Below are positions 24,778-38,278 of a stretch of 64,000 bases of DNA, piece after piece. The translations under genes were made by a program, and so were the position numbers. The notes under the pieces were generated by a model that saw nothing but the letters and a program-made list of their open reading frames with translations, was not told the DNA's origin and did not search any database. The stretch lies in contig NC_135714.1 in the NCBI RefSeq assembly GCF_964656455.1, positions 63,885,850 through 63,949,849 on the forward strand, read 5' to 3'. The stretch's first letter is position 1, and each line of letters opens with the position of its first letter. Source of the DNA: Halichoerus grypus. Its lineage: Eukaryota; Chordata; Mammalia; Carnivora; Phocidae.

Positions 24778-26519
24778 ATAAAGTTACAGTCAGATCTTTA
24801 TAACTACTGAATAATAATCAGGTAAAGTGGCAGTATTATCCAGCAGAAATAACCAGAGAGCACCGTATTTGATTTCTTCTTTCTGAGATATTTTAAGATG
24901 TACATGAAACCATATATTGATTTAAGATCTTGTAAGTTCCTCAGCATGTTTACATAATGCACACATGTTATAATAACAGATATGGAACATGGAAGAAGTA
25001 GTAAAAGCCCTATTATGGCCTGAATGTCAATAGTTGTGGCCTTTTTCTTCTGGCATTTAAGATAAAATGGGATTAATTAGTAGAAAACTGTTGAGATACA
25101 GCCAACATAAAAATTTAGCATGGGATGAGTTAAGATGGGGAAATGAAGGCAGCATATGACTTAGGACATGCAGCGTCTTTGAAGTTGATGTTGAATGTTG
25201 GAGACATATCTAGGTTTTATGGTTTGAAGATCAAGCAATCAGTTTAAAAAAAAGACATTTCCCACAACTAATATAAACCAAAACAGATTTTAAAATCTGT
25301 ACTTTTTCCAATTTCTAAATGGCAATAGGAATGTTATTATATTTGGAAAATAGAATAGAGCCCATTCCAGAAGAAACTAGGTAAACACTTTTTTAATGAA
25401 TGATACCATATATTCAAACCCAATCTAATATAAAAAGTAGATAACACAATATATTAAAAATAGCAGCTGCTCAATTAATGTTTATTGAATTAATTGAAAA
25501 GTAAATATAAAACTTTCTAATAAAAAGCATGAGCATTTTGACTATAAGACAAATAAATGAGGTGTGTAACACTGAACAGTTAAGCATATAAAAAATATAG
25601 AGCTTAATTAGGCGCTACCTGAATTAATCAAATCACATCTTCAGTCACACACAGTGAAGAGAAAGCTTATTTTGCATAGTACAAACTTTGGTAATCAATG
25701 GCACCGATAAGGCAATGAGCCAAATGGAAAAAAAAACTTAAGAAATAATAAAAACAACACGAAAAGATACATGAACTTAATATATACATGTATCTTAAGA
25801 AAAGAGGTTAATTCTAGATAGGTTATGTGAAAAGTGAAAAAAAATTAAATCCCATTGACTGGTTTCCTTTGTGACCTCATTTGTAAAAGTCAATTCTAAA
25901 TATTAAAGATTTTTTCCCAAAAATAGATTATTTCATTACACTTAAATTCAATACGCTACCTAGACATCTATAACATTTTCTTCAACTTTATTAAAAATTA
26001 AAAATATTCATTGTAGCAATAAATTTCTAACACCAACTTTGGGTACATAACGTCATCTACAATAGAACATTATAGATAATTTACAAGTACCCTAGGTATA
26101 TCCTTAACAGAAACTGCTAATTTCCATGACATACAACATGTCAGAAAATATCAGTAAGGATAATAATAAATCTAAAAAAGCAAGTTTTTTTTTTCCTTAC
26201 TCATTGAGCAGCTTTAAGCACTGCAGGAGTTCATCCTAATATGAAGGATTCCAAGTTTATATCTCATAAGGAAAAATCACTGAACAGCATTATCCCCAAG
26301 GTCCCAACAAAATGAAGCCTTAGTAACTAGCCATACGTATGCATAAAATAAGCAGCTAAGACAATTGTAAGGATGTTTTCACAATCTTCCCTTGTTTGCT
26401 TTTTAGCTTTCAATATTCAGATGATCTTTATTTTCTCTCTGGCTGCCAAACATCCCTATCAAATGTATTTTTCTTTAAGAGGTAATACGTCAATGAAAAA
26501 CAATTATAATTTGTAATCA

Positions 26520-26635
26520 TGGGGCGCCAGCTGGCTCAGTCCACCAAGCATGCGACACTTGATCTCAGCGTTGAGGGTTCGAGCCCCACGTCGGGTATAG
26601 AGATTACTTTAAAATAATAAAATCTTTTAAAAAAT
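26520..26635 (+). mobile_element. Short, diverged carnivore SINE
   Basis: Head GGGGCGCCAGCTGGCTCAG and B-box-like GGTTCGAGCCCC, then a short body ending in an AT-rich tail. No CT-rich segment, and the duplication is unclear. Confidence 0.8.
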
Positions 26636-28760
26636 TATTTGTAAGCACATGTTTTGGATGAGTTCATTTTTTTAAAAAATGCTTGGAGCTTCAAAATACC
26701 AGTTGCTCAATACAGCACGCTCTACACTGGCCCATTGCTAAAAATGGATTCTCTCTTCCTTGGCAAGTAAGCAAGTTGTATAAGCACAAGTGACAAATTT
26801 TTAAACAAACTTTTACTCTAAGAAATCTAAGGAAGAATGTGAGTTATAATCATTGCCTTTTACTCTTCTCAGCTCCAAACATAACAGATGAATAGTTCTG
26901 ATTATACTGTTGGTGAAAATGCGCCCATGTTACAAATCGCAACACAAAAACCCCAAATGACGTTTAAGCTCCTCTGTATCTCACAATTGAATTTTCAGAA
27001 CAAATCATATTAGCAGGTCTTCCTTTCTCACTACAACATAGAAATCTGCAAAAAATGGATTGTGATTTGAAACAAAAGCTTATCTGCCTCCTTTTTTTTC
27101 TTTTCTTTTTTTTTTTTTTGGTCAGCACAAACTCAGAATAAGCATTTAATGCTTTCTTAAAGGATGAATAGACTTCCCATAAAAAGCACATTGAAATTAT
27201 GGATAAAGTTATAACAAATATACTATTTGTTTTAGAATCTAAAGAAATTGAATCCCAACATGTTTTTCACTCTGATACATGTAGTATTTCATATTAGTCC
27301 TATTTGCCCACTCTCTTGTTTTGTTAACTGAAACATGAAATCTATCTGCTAAGCATTCTAAGTCTTTGTTCTGTTTGATTTTTCAAAATCCAGAGTGGCA
27401 AATAAAATATTTCCCTATGCCACAAGAATAGAAAAACAAAGGCTTACCAGCTCTCCTGTTAGCTTTACAATCAAAAACCTATGCCTGAAAATGGTGAACT
27501 TAGAAAAGTCAAGGGTGCCATGTCCATATTTGTAACCCAACACCAGAAAAGTGTCTTAAACACAGTATTCAAAAAATGCTTCCAAATAAATTGGGAATTA
27601 TTATATTTGGGGGAAAAATAAGATATAACTGAGAAATCACGCATTTATCCATTATAATTTATACTGGTGGTACATTTAAGCCATAAATCTTAACCATTTT
27701 ATCCTCCTATTCAATGTCCTTCCACTTGATTGAATTTGCTTTCAAGAACAGGTGAGCCTCTAAAGGTCGTCTTTTGTAGCCCAAACAGACTGGTGTTAAG
27801 AAATAAACATTTGGCACTTAATTTGGGCTATATAACCCAATGGTACCAGTTTAGTTTTTTCACAAAATATCACAAAGCTATATTTATTAAAAGTAGATCT
27901 GATTTTCCTAAACTACAGTCCCAATCAAAGAAAGAAAAAGAATAATATTATTAAGTAAAATTATCATGCAAATGCAAACAGAGCATTGGACTATGGACAT
28001 CAAGATAAGATTATAAAATTTCAGTACATAAAATGAATAACAAAACAAATTTTCTATTTGTACTTTTTAGTTTATTGGAATTTGGAAGGAAGTGCCTTGT
28101 TAGAATATATGGCAAAAATATTTTAAAGGTATTTGAATATAATGGACTGCAATAGCTATTGAATTTTTTCCTACCAAGAACACTTTTTCACCCTTAACGT
28201 GTGTATGAACAGTGTTCCCTTTGTATTGAGGAAATTGTTCTCCACTCCATGTGGTCTTTAGTGAGGCTATGGATCATGATGCCTTCCTCTTCGCTTTGCT
28301 GCCCACCTCTTGTCACCGGGTAGACATGTTACTCTGGCTGGTCTAAATATGTGACAGGAATGAGCACTTGACTCAGAGTCCTTGTCTGGGACAGAGTATA
28401 CTGATGCCCCAAAATAACAGCTCGCTCTTTCCAAAGCTAACTGGTCCCAAAGCCTGAAATCTTTGGCAATTACCTTCATCTGATACTCATTTGAACAAGG
28501 AAAGAATGAGGAAAACAAAATCATAGGTAAAATTGACAAAGAGAGGTCATAAGAACATGGGTTGATTCTCTGGATCTAACTGCACTTGAGGCAATTTCCT
28601 CCCTCTGGACCACCCAGTTATATAAGACAGTAACCTTTTTTTCCTCTTAAGCTAGTATGAACTTGGTTTTTGTAGCCATAGTCATAATACAGAGGAGTAT
28701 CAATAAGAAGATGAAATCAAAGTTATATGGAATCATAAGTCAATTCAAAGTAAAGTATTC

Positions 28761-28961
28761 GGGGCACCTGAGTGGCTCAGTCATTAAGCGTCTGCCTTTG
28801 GCTCAGGTCATGATCTCAGGGTCCTGGGATCGAGCCCCGCATCGGGCTCCCTGCTCCGCGGGAAGCCTGCTTCTCCCTCTCCCACTCCCCCAGCTTGTGT
28901 TCCTGCTCTCGCTATCTCTCTCTCTTTCTCAAATAAATAAATAAAATCTTAAAAAAAAAAA
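28761..28961 (+). mobile_element. Carnivore SINE, young copy
   Basis: Forward copy very close to the copy at 710. Exact duplication AAAGTAAAGTATTC at 28,747-28,760 and 28,962-28,975. Confidence 0.96.
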
Positions 28962-29064
28962 AAAGTAAAGTATTCTCTGGTAAAAAAAAAAAAAAAAGTT
29001 TTTTTAATGCTTAAATACACCATAACCATATTATAAAAACATGAAAATATGTTCAAAAAGCACA

Positions 29065-29160
29065 GATTTTATTTATTCATTCATTGATAAATATGAATTA
29101 AGCAATTAACTACTTACCCAATGCTATATTAGACCCTAGGCCAAAAAAAGGAGGAGAAGG
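29065..29160 (-). mobile_element. L2 3'-end-like fragment
   Basis: TTTATTCATTCATTGATAAATA followed by a diverged CAATGCTATATTAGACCCTA segment fits the reverse 3' end of L2. Short and diverged. Confidence 0.4.
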
Positions 29161-31384
29161 AACTTCTCCATGGAATGCTACCATCCATGACCTTCCTATC
29201 AGCCCCAACCTTCCTACCACTGATGTGAACGATGTTATCATGAGACACTTCATCTACATTCAGTACTAAAGATCCTTGGATAAACAGAAGCCCAGAAGAG
29301 CTGATTTATAGTGAGCCTCATATTATAGCCAGTCTTTTTTTAAAGAGTCCCAGAAACTGATTTCCAATTTCGAGTAAGTTCTACCAGTTTGGGTTTTTTC
29401 CTGTGAATATATCTTTATAGTTAGCTCAGACTTTAGATTTTTTTTTTTTATCAAACCATGATTTTATAAATAGAGATTTCCACAACTAAGCAGTCAACAT
29501 TCATAGCAGAACCTGCTAAAATCACTTAAACTGAGGTCTTATCAGATTGTTCATTAGGTACCTCTTCTATGAAAATTATTTGCCTGTATAGAAAATGATT
29601 TTGCAGTGTCTTCTCATTTCATTAAAACATAATGGAGACACCTGTCTTAGAAACTTTTCAAAAACAACACCACCACCGCTACCAACAACAATAGACATCA
29701 CTGATAAAAACAATTTGGTGCAAAGTTCAGATGAAGCTTACATTTTCAGCACTTTGAATGAGGTTATTTTTTGAAATGTATATTGTACTTTTTTCCCTTT
29801 ATGAATAATCTAGTTCAGTTTTATTTAAATTTCCTACACGTATGAGTGATCATTCCCTTCCTATTTATATTTATGCTCCTCTACTTCCCCATTAGGTATT
29901 TAAGAACTCTGGCATTAGCTGCCATCACCTAGGATAATTCTTTTGGATCCGGGTTATTTATAAAACCAGTTTCACAACTGATTCATCTCTTCTGCTTAAT
30001 ACATTCTGAGGTACTCTATCAAAAAATAATTGTGGAAATAATTGCAAAGAGTATAACATCCCAGGGTCTTGTTTTTAGGGGGAAAAAAAAGGGAGGGAGG
30101 TTTTTTACGGAGTATTTTTATTTTTATTCTTTCCATGTTATTCACCAATCTGTGGTTTTGTTTTATTTTGAATGCTACCATCCACGGCACTACCTAATGA
30201 AACGCTGAACCACATGGTGCTCACGTGTCAGTCTGACTAGTTCAAATAAAATTTCATTTTCAAAGAAAAGCCTTGCAACCACCTTTCCAAGAAACCAAAA
30301 ATAATTGTTTAACATTCTAAGATATTAAAGATAATCTAAAGTGGAAAACAGAAGAATTATATCCCTGTTTTTGTGGGCAACCGGAGGGGAGAAAACACAA
30401 AAGGAGGAACAATGAGTCAACTCTGAAGTTTTCTGACTTGCACATTTCCCTGGACCTCCACATCCCTAAGGGACATGCCCCATGGGGACTCCCCAGGTCC
30501 AATTCAGCTTCTCCCTCTGCCCTTCTGCCTGATTCCACCATGTCCTTTAGCACTCCAGGCCCCTCTGTAAAAACAGCCTTCACCCTCCCTGCTTCCCGTT
30601 ATTCAGAGTAGTCGGGGGCAAAATGCCCAAGTTACAGCTGACTCCCCTCTCCGTCCTTTTCAACCAATATCCAGTGATCTCTCAGGTTCTATTAACTTTT
30701 TAAGGTCTCTCGAATTCACCTTCTTATTTCCAGTTTCACGGCCATCACAATAATAACAACAGCAACTAATATTTTCCAGAGCCGTCAGAGCCTGGCTCAG
30801 CAAGAGAAAAACCGTTCCCTGGAGGTTCTGCCCCACCCTATTCCTGACATGATTCTGACCAGGGCATGTTTTCCTTATGGTCCTTGACCTACTTTTACTG
30901 GGACAGACCTAGAATCTCAGTACCTAAAATACACCCTAAGTAACTATGGTCCATTGAAGATGTTGTTTCCCCTTCAACAACTAGGTTTCTACTCTGAATC
31001 ACTAAACAGCTCTACAAGTTCCCCAACAAGAACTGTAGCTCTTTTCTAAATGCAGAGTCCCAAAATTCCACATAGTTTTTGTCATGGGAGTCTCCTTTCC
31101 CAGTTGCTGGCTGGGCCCGAGTCCCAAGGCCTAAGGATTTGGAACTATTTGATTTTGCTTAGCTACATCATCTAGAAGTCCCTGTAGATTTGATCCTCTC
31201 ACATATCAAGGCCATACCCTTTTAGACCTAAGTCATTATTTAGAATTCCAGCCATCACTCTCAGTGGACTGCCCTGCAGAAAGATCAATAACCCCATCCT
31301 ACATGGTCCCAACTTCTGACATTCCTAGCTTCCTACCAAATGTTCGAAAGCCCCGCCCTTCTGAGTTAGACCATTCTTAATCAT

Positions 31385-31535
31385 TATCTCATTTAATTCA
31401 CAAAACAACTCAAAGAAATAGAATTTTCCCCATTTGACTTGATGAGAATTTTAAAATCAGAGAGATTACATGATAGAAAGTACACAAGGCCACATAGCTA
31501 GGCAGTGGCGGAGTTGGAACTCACACTCAGGTCTT
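31385..31535 (-). mobile_element. MIR-like ancient SINE
   Basis: Reverse pattern: TTATCTCATTTAATTCACAA, CATTTGACTTGATGAGAA, and GCCACATAGCTAGGCAGTGG. Confidence 0.75.
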
Positions 31536-31539
31536 CCTA

Positions 31540-32285
31540 TTCCCAATTTCATACTGTCTTCACTATGTTAGGTTTCCTTTTGCCATGTCTCTCACAAGGA
31601 CTCTTCCAAGAGACTTATAAAACAACTTTCTGTCTTCCAAATTATCCTATACATTACCGTAAGGATATTCTTCCTAAACGTCCTCAGCCAGCATATAAAT
31701 CTCAACCGTAAGTTGCTCTTCCATCATTCTCCAATTACTTATGAAATTAGTGCCACTTCCCCATTCAAACATTTGAGAGTTTCCATAATCTGGATCCAGC
31801 CTGCCCGTCAACGTTTATCCCTCATTATTCCTCCATTATCCAAGCCAGGCCACATTCCCTCCTGTGCCTCAGCCACTCAGCCCAGGCTCTTTCTGAAGTT
31901 CTACATTCCTTGTTTCTAATTTACTCCAACTGTCAGAGCACAGTTCAAATTCCACCACCAAAAGTCTCCCAGGACTTCATATATCGAAACTTATCCCATC
32001 CTTCTGTTAACTTTATTCTGGCCATATTGGCGTCTTAACGCAAACTGCAAGACAGGGTTCCTCTCTATCAGCCAGAGTGACTCACCAAACTTTCCAGCCT
32101 CCTCCTTATCGCCACATTCTGTAATTCTTGCAGAGACCACCATATTCCAAACTCAAGTCATCATTATTTTCAAGCTCCTTTAGAACAGAGAATTTGTCTT
32201 TTTCGTGTCCCCTCTTCCAAGCTTAACACAGTGCCCTAAGCATGGTTAGAACTCAATAAATGAGTGGATGAAAGAATAAATCAGA
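31540..32285 (+). mobile_element. L2-like ancient LINE, 3' end
   Basis: The final 120 nt fit the forward L2 3' end (CAAGCTCCTTTAGAACAGAG, AACACAGTGCCCTAAGCATG, CTCAATAAATGAGTGGATGA). The preceding pyrimidine-rich part is weaker and the left boundary is uncertain. Confidence 0.6.
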
Positions 32286-35166
32286 TAATGGGGGGAAGGG
32301 AGGTGAAAAAGAGGAAAAGTTTTCACCAGCATCTACTTGAGCTAATAATGAATTTTAAACTTTCATATTCCTAATTAAGGTTGGAGATTAAACCAATATT
32401 TTGATAACTGTTAGATATCATGTTTGCCTGGATAGAAATCTAAAAATTTTAAAATGATTTATTTCATTCCAAATAAAAATAAAACGTGAAAAAGATTTTC
32501 TGAATCAAATAAATTTTAGAGAAGGTATTAAATTGTTAACATGCAAAATGTTCATAACAAAGGCCTTCTCCAGTCACTCATTTTTGAAGTTATAAGAGAA
32601 AGAACCACTACAGTGTTCCTTTTCTCTCTCTTTTTTTTTTTAACTACTATGAAGGAAGGCTCCAAAATGAAACTCCTGTCCTTGCTGATTAAGAAGTTGA
32701 TTCTGAACAAACTATGCCTCAACAAAATGTGATTTACAGCAAGGGGACCAGCCATCTAGGTCACTGGATTTGGGTGGGCAAGGGAGGGAGGACAAAAAGA
32801 ACAAGAAAATCGGCTTACATTTTTTTTCTCAATTAAAGATTAACTTCAAAGAAATTAATTCATTGACGATAAGGCCAGGCATATGAATAACTTCCAGCAA
32901 AAAAAAAAAAAAATTATCTCTCAATTTAGCAAATATCTTGCCCTCAAAGTACCAGACATCTGAAAGACTTAAATTTTCTGATTATTTACATTTGCTTAGC
33001 TTTGCATAAATCCATTCCATAGTATAATTTTTTTCATCCACTAGTTTGGTAAATCATAAAGAATAAAGGGATAGTCTCTTCTCTCTGCCCTTACCCTGAA
33101 ATAGATACAGTATATTTGTTTTAAATACCAAATATAATTTTTTGAAGATAAGATGGTACTTTGTAAGTATAAAGTGCAATTCAAATTTAAGGCAGAATTA
33201 TAGCTTTTGTATATTACCAGAGATGGAGCAATCTCTGCCTTGAAGAGACATAAAGTGCTTGAATTGCCTTAAATTTCTACAAAGTGAGCAAAATCCCAAG
33301 CTATCATCATGTTGATAAAAATCTCAACCATGAGTTAGATCAACTTTGGTTGTAATGATTCTATTTGTCTGTCAACTTTGACATGTGACTACCGCTCCGG
33401 TTTCCCCAGAGGCTGGCTTCCCTAAGGATAATTTACTCCTTTTTTTCACAAAATAGCTGAAGTTTAACTATATTAGAATGAACACTATACCCATCGGCCC
33501 CCACCAGATGAAACTCAAGACGCTTTGCTTGCAATTTGTGGCTAAAATAACACAAATCTTTCTAACTGCTTGCCAAATCTTTCAACATAACTTACTCAAG
33601 CTAAAGTCCATGAAGAACTTCAGGCCAGAAAGACTGTAGTTAGAAATTCCACTCTAAAGTTTCCCTCATACAAATAAAATAGATGAAACTTAACAAATAA
33701 ATATAACAAAACAACTTTATCTCCTCTGGTAGTCAACTACCAATTCCTTGAAGGAGATATACGCAGTCACAGCCTACAGAGAGTTTTAAAAACCAATTAG
33801 TCACCGAGGATTTTGAATCCAACCTTTTATACAGAGGGGAAAAAAAAATTCCAAAGAGAGTAACCCAGAGACGCCTTCTCTCCTTCCCTCTATAATTGTA
33901 AAAATAACTGCAAATTCCCCAGCATAAATTTAAAATACATTCCACTGTTTTGTTTATTTACAGGATCAAATTATCCGCTCTTTTGCATTGTCCATCCATT
34001 TTCATGTATTTTAAAACAAATCACAGTTACAGAGTATTTACCTTGAATCCAAATATAAATCCACATAAATATTCATATAAATATGAATCCAAATATTTCC
34101 TATTTTTTATCTTGCAATTTTTTCTAAATACTAAACATAATTAAACTCTTAAAATAATAAAACACTGTTCCTGTATTTACATTCGGCCTGTCCACTAGAT
34201 GTACTGATAACGTAATAGAACCACATCATATTTTTTTCTTTGAAAAGTTCCATCAATGAGGGGAAAAAAACCTACAGGCTACTTAAAAACAAAATCAATC
34301 GATTTCACTCGGTTTCTGAAAAACATGATCTTTAAAGAGAAATTTTAAATGCCAGAACCAAATGTCTGAAGACCCTGAGACTTATCTTTTTTTTCCCCTC
34401 AGTAAATACCTAAAGATGAAAGGAAAAGCTTTGACTTAGAGAATATACATTATTCACTTCCATTTTAGGATGGTGTTCACCAAAATATCATAAATACTTA
34501 ATAGCAACTGTTCCAAGTACTTCTAGCAAAAGGCAGTAAAATGAAACATAAACCTCAGCTGTGAAACGTAGGAGTTTTGCTTTGCATTTCCTCATCCCAC
34601 TTCCCCTTACGCTCTTTAGGGGAGCCCCGATTCTAACAATCACCAGAGACAGTGCAACTGAATTCTAAACAGAAATATTATGAGCTCCAGTGAAACGACT
34701 AATCATTAAAAGGGAAAGAACAATGGCAGTCAAATACTCAGCCGCTGGTGCACAGTGCCTGCCTGATAGCTAAGAAACACCATGTTTGGAGGAGGGAGAC
34801 ATCACACATTCCAATCCAAATTTTTACTTTATCTTCTGGAAAGCCTATAAAACTTCCAAGATATCAAGAGAATGAGGAACTCCATGCTCACAGGGTGGAA
34901 GTGTCTAAGACTGTTCATGAAGATCTTAAACTTGGAATCTCAAACCCAAGCTCACAGAGTTCAATTAATAAGCATTAATACCAACAATTAACACCAACAA
35001 AATCCAGATCTTTAGAATTAATGCCTTGTTCTCAATACCAAACAAACTTCCTTCTTAATCTCTTTCTTCAAGATAACGACCACCTGAATGGATATCAAGA
35101 TTACATCTTACATTGTAAAATGTACCTAAAATCATACGCCTTTCTTACTCCCAGAAAAATACTCAC

Positions 35167-35247
35167 AGAATTAATTATTCCTTTAAGAGCTTGAAATCCA
35201 CCTTTGACAGGGAAAACTTGATCCTTGGAATCAGCAATTCTTTCCAG
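35167..35247 (-). CDS. ANTXR2: ANTXR2 exon 7: C-terminal part of vWA domain
   Basis: An 81-nt exon coding residues 186-212 ([18 protein letters not shown], then QALKGIINS), the final strand and helix of the vWA domain. The acceptor is TTTTTCTAAAG|CTGG, with A rather than a pyrimidine at -3, a comparatively weak site. The donor is AATTCT|GTGAGT. Both ends are phase 0. An 18-kb intron separates it from exon 8. Confidence 0.96.
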
Positions 35248-36026
35248 CTTTAGAAAAATGAGGAACATTTAATTAACGGGTAGTTGAGACATACATTTTA
35301 TACACTTCATTATGTTTCAGTTATGTTCATCTGAAAAATTACACGAGAGGATCAATTCACCAGTGTAGCCTGTCAGGAACTGAAGGAGATGGCACTAGTG
35401 TTACTCGAAACATAGTGCAATGAAATGAATTAGCCACAGGCCCTTTACATCGGCCTCAAGTTTGAATCTCAAAACAGTGCAGAGTTCTACAGCTGTAAAT
35501 GTCAAGAGACACAGGAATCTTAGTCACGTTCAACCAGAAATTTAAATGTAAAATCATCTGGTAAGCCAAGAAAAAAAAAATTAATATATAAACCTTCAAA
35601 ACTTAACGAAAAAATTTGGGTTTTGGAATGAAAATTATTAAAGATTTCCTCTAAACAGATTTCCCAAATCCCTGCACTCCTAAGAGTCAAGTTTTCAATC
35701 AAACTAAAACACCTAAATAAGACCGTCATAATAATCTTGTCAGTTGAGTTCAAGGAGGAGTATTCATAATATTTTAATCCAAATGTGTGTTCTATAATAT
35801 CAGTTCCTCCAAACCAAATGAATATTCAAGAAATTCTAGAGTTTCATTTTCAGTAATGAAACCTATCAAAATCAGACATTATTGATGCAGAGTTCAAAAT
35901 CATTTTATAGAAAATCTTTAGCAACCAATTAGTGTCACAGTAAATCACCAGTGAAAAGAATTTGATGAACTACTCTTAAAACAATTATGTAATTTAGATT
36001 AAGGTTTGCAGATCTGCTGCACTCAC
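35248..36026 (-). other. ANTXR2 intron 6
   Basis: A 779-nt intron of ordinary AT-rich sequence. No repeat or other feature was recognised. Confidence 0.8.
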
Positions 36027-36095
36027 TTGAGCTTGTTCAAAGTCAAGGACACCAACACAATAAACTCTAGCCCCAAATGACCTCGATATCTTTGC
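36027..36095 (-). CDS. ANTXR2: ANTXR2 exon 6: vWA domain, free-cysteine strand
   Basis: A 69-nt exon coding residues 163-185 ([19 protein letters not shown] then EQAQ). It carries C175 in the buried strand VYCVGV typical of integrin-like vWA domains. The donor is GCTCAA|GTGAGT. The acceptor is CTCTCCATAG|GCAAAG, and its polypyrimidine tract is a (CT)8 microsatellite preceded by a run of ten C on the transcript strand. Both boundaries are phase 0, so loss of this exon would remove 23 residues without a frameshift. Confidence 0.96.
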
Positions 36096-36215
36096 CTATG
36101 GAGAGAGAGAGAGAGATGGGGGGGGGGTTGCATTATTCAAATATCAGGCTATAGATACAGAGACACACAGCAAAGTATACTGGGGTATAAAGAACAGTTT
36201 CAGCTCAATACTCAC
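36096..36215 (-). other. ANTXR2 intron 5, minimal intron with microsatellite
   Basis: Only 120 nt. On the transcript strand it carries ten C, then (CT)8, immediately before the CCATAG acceptor (genomic G run 36,118-36,127; GA repeat 36,101-36,116). Confidence 0.95.
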
Positions 36216-36323
36216 CTCTTTCTCTGCATATGATGGCACCAGACCGTCCAACTTACCATCTGTCAGAGCAATTACGATACTGGAGGTTTTTAAGCCTCCT
36301 GCTTTCTGAATTTGTTCATTTGC
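36216..36323 (-). CDS. ANTXR2: ANTXR2 exon 5: vWA domain with MIDAS aspartate
   Basis: A 108-nt exon coding residues 127-162, beginning [10 protein letters not shown] and ending SYAEKE. The hydrophobic strand SIVIALTDG supplies D148, the last MIDAS ligand. The acceptor is ATTTTCAG|GCAAAT and the donor AAAGAG|GTGAGT. Both boundaries are phase 0. It lies only 120 nt from exon 6, the shortest intron in the window, so the two are probably recognised as a pair. Confidence 0.97.
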
Positions 36324-36907
<584 letters not shown>

Positions 36908-37476
36908 TCAAAATAAGCACTTATCAAAAAACATGGCAGTATTACAATTAAGGTTTCTTCAGTAAGAGGAAAGAACATGGGCATCTTTGAGGACAGATAA
37001 CTTCTCATACTTTTTGCTATTTTAATAAGTATTTAATAGCATTCGTATTTTAACTACAAAAAATAAAAGTACTGACAATATGAAATAACTTGAGAAATCT
37101 AGGTATATTCTAGGCCTTTTTGAGCTGAGAACAGATAACTTCTATCATATTTGTTTGACTAAATGCTGAGGAGTAAAACATTTTCCTTCATCCAAAACAA
37201 ACAAGGATTGTGTAGGTCAGCTTAAGTGAAAAAGCATTTCTGAAGCACTTACCCACTTCCCTGCAAGTTGGAAATTTCCTTTTTTATCTGCAGGTTTCTG
37301 AGGCACATTACTTAACCCTTACTTACAGAAATTCACAGTTTCTACTTTTGTTTCCCAGAGTCCTATGTCTCAGAATCTAGTCACTCTTGTAGCATCTTAT
37401 CACCCATCCAGACACCAGCTCATTCTCTTGAATACTGTAGGTACTTAGTACATATTTGATGATCAAATGAAAGAAT

Positions 37477-37508
37477 AAATGGTTGGATGGGTGGATGGAT
37501 GGATGGCA
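37477..37508. repeat. (TGGA)n microsatellite
   Basis: About seven imperfect TGGA units. Confidence 0.85.
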
Positions 37509-37874
37509 ATGGGTTCTTGAAAGATGCAACAGGAATGAAAAAGATGAAAAACTAGAATAATCTTTTTTCATCCTGACTAATTAGAGTCCCAATGCAGTAT
37601 GTCTAAATGAAGTATGAATACCTTGTTAAAAGCTATTTTGTGTGTATTAAGTAAGAGAAGACTCATTTTTCAGAGTTTTTTAATATAGGTTCCAAAGACC
37701 CCTTGAAAAATAAAGAAACCATAAGAATCATAAGAGATCAATACAACAATGTAGCAAAAACAATCCAAAATAAACTCAAAATTTCATTTTAAATTTTTAA
37801 ATTTAAAGGATCAGAAGAGAGATCTTAATATATTGCTTTCAGAATTTTAGTTTTTAAAAAGCAAGAAAAATACC

Positions 37875-38081
37875 TTTTTTTTTTTTTTTTGTGAGAGAGA
37901 GAGCACATGCCAGCAAGGGGAGAGGCAAAGAGAGCAAGTGAGAGAGAGAGAGGATTTCAAGCAGGCTCCATGCTCAGTGCATAAGGAGCCCGACATGGGG
38001 CTCGATCCAACGACCCTGTGATCATGACCCCAGCCAAAATCAAGAGTCAGACACTTGACCAACTGAGCCACCCAGGTGCCC
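37875..38081 (-). mobile_element. Carnivore SINE, older copy
   Basis: Reverse copy from an 18-T run through (GA)n to CCACCCAGGTGCCC. Short duplication CAAGAAAAA at 37,862-37,870 and 38,082-38,090. Confidence 0.92.
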
Positions 38082-38204
38082 CAAGAAAAAAGACCCTTCT
38101 ACATAAAAAAGTCTTGCAATGGTAAACTGAAGTATAATGCTTTAAATAAAACATAAAGAGCACCCACACTATTAAGAATGATAGATGAAAGATTAATTAT
38201 AAAA

Positions 38205-38229
38205 AGACAGATGAATGGATAAAGATGTG

Positions 38230-38278
<49 letters not shown>

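Larger units (their letters stand above)
17130..35166 (-). other. ANTXR2 intron 7
   Basis: The longest intron, 18.0 kb. SINEs lie at 19.1, 20.3, 21.9, 22.9, 23.6, 24.6, 26.5 and 28.8 kb, all forward and so all antisense to the gene. MIR/L2 relics lie at 21.4, 29.1, 31.4 and 31.5-32.3 kb. The stretches 17,130-19,080, 24,800-26,500, 26,650-28,740, 29,160-31,380 and 32,300-35,166 hold no gene or repeat I can name. Confidence 0.75.
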
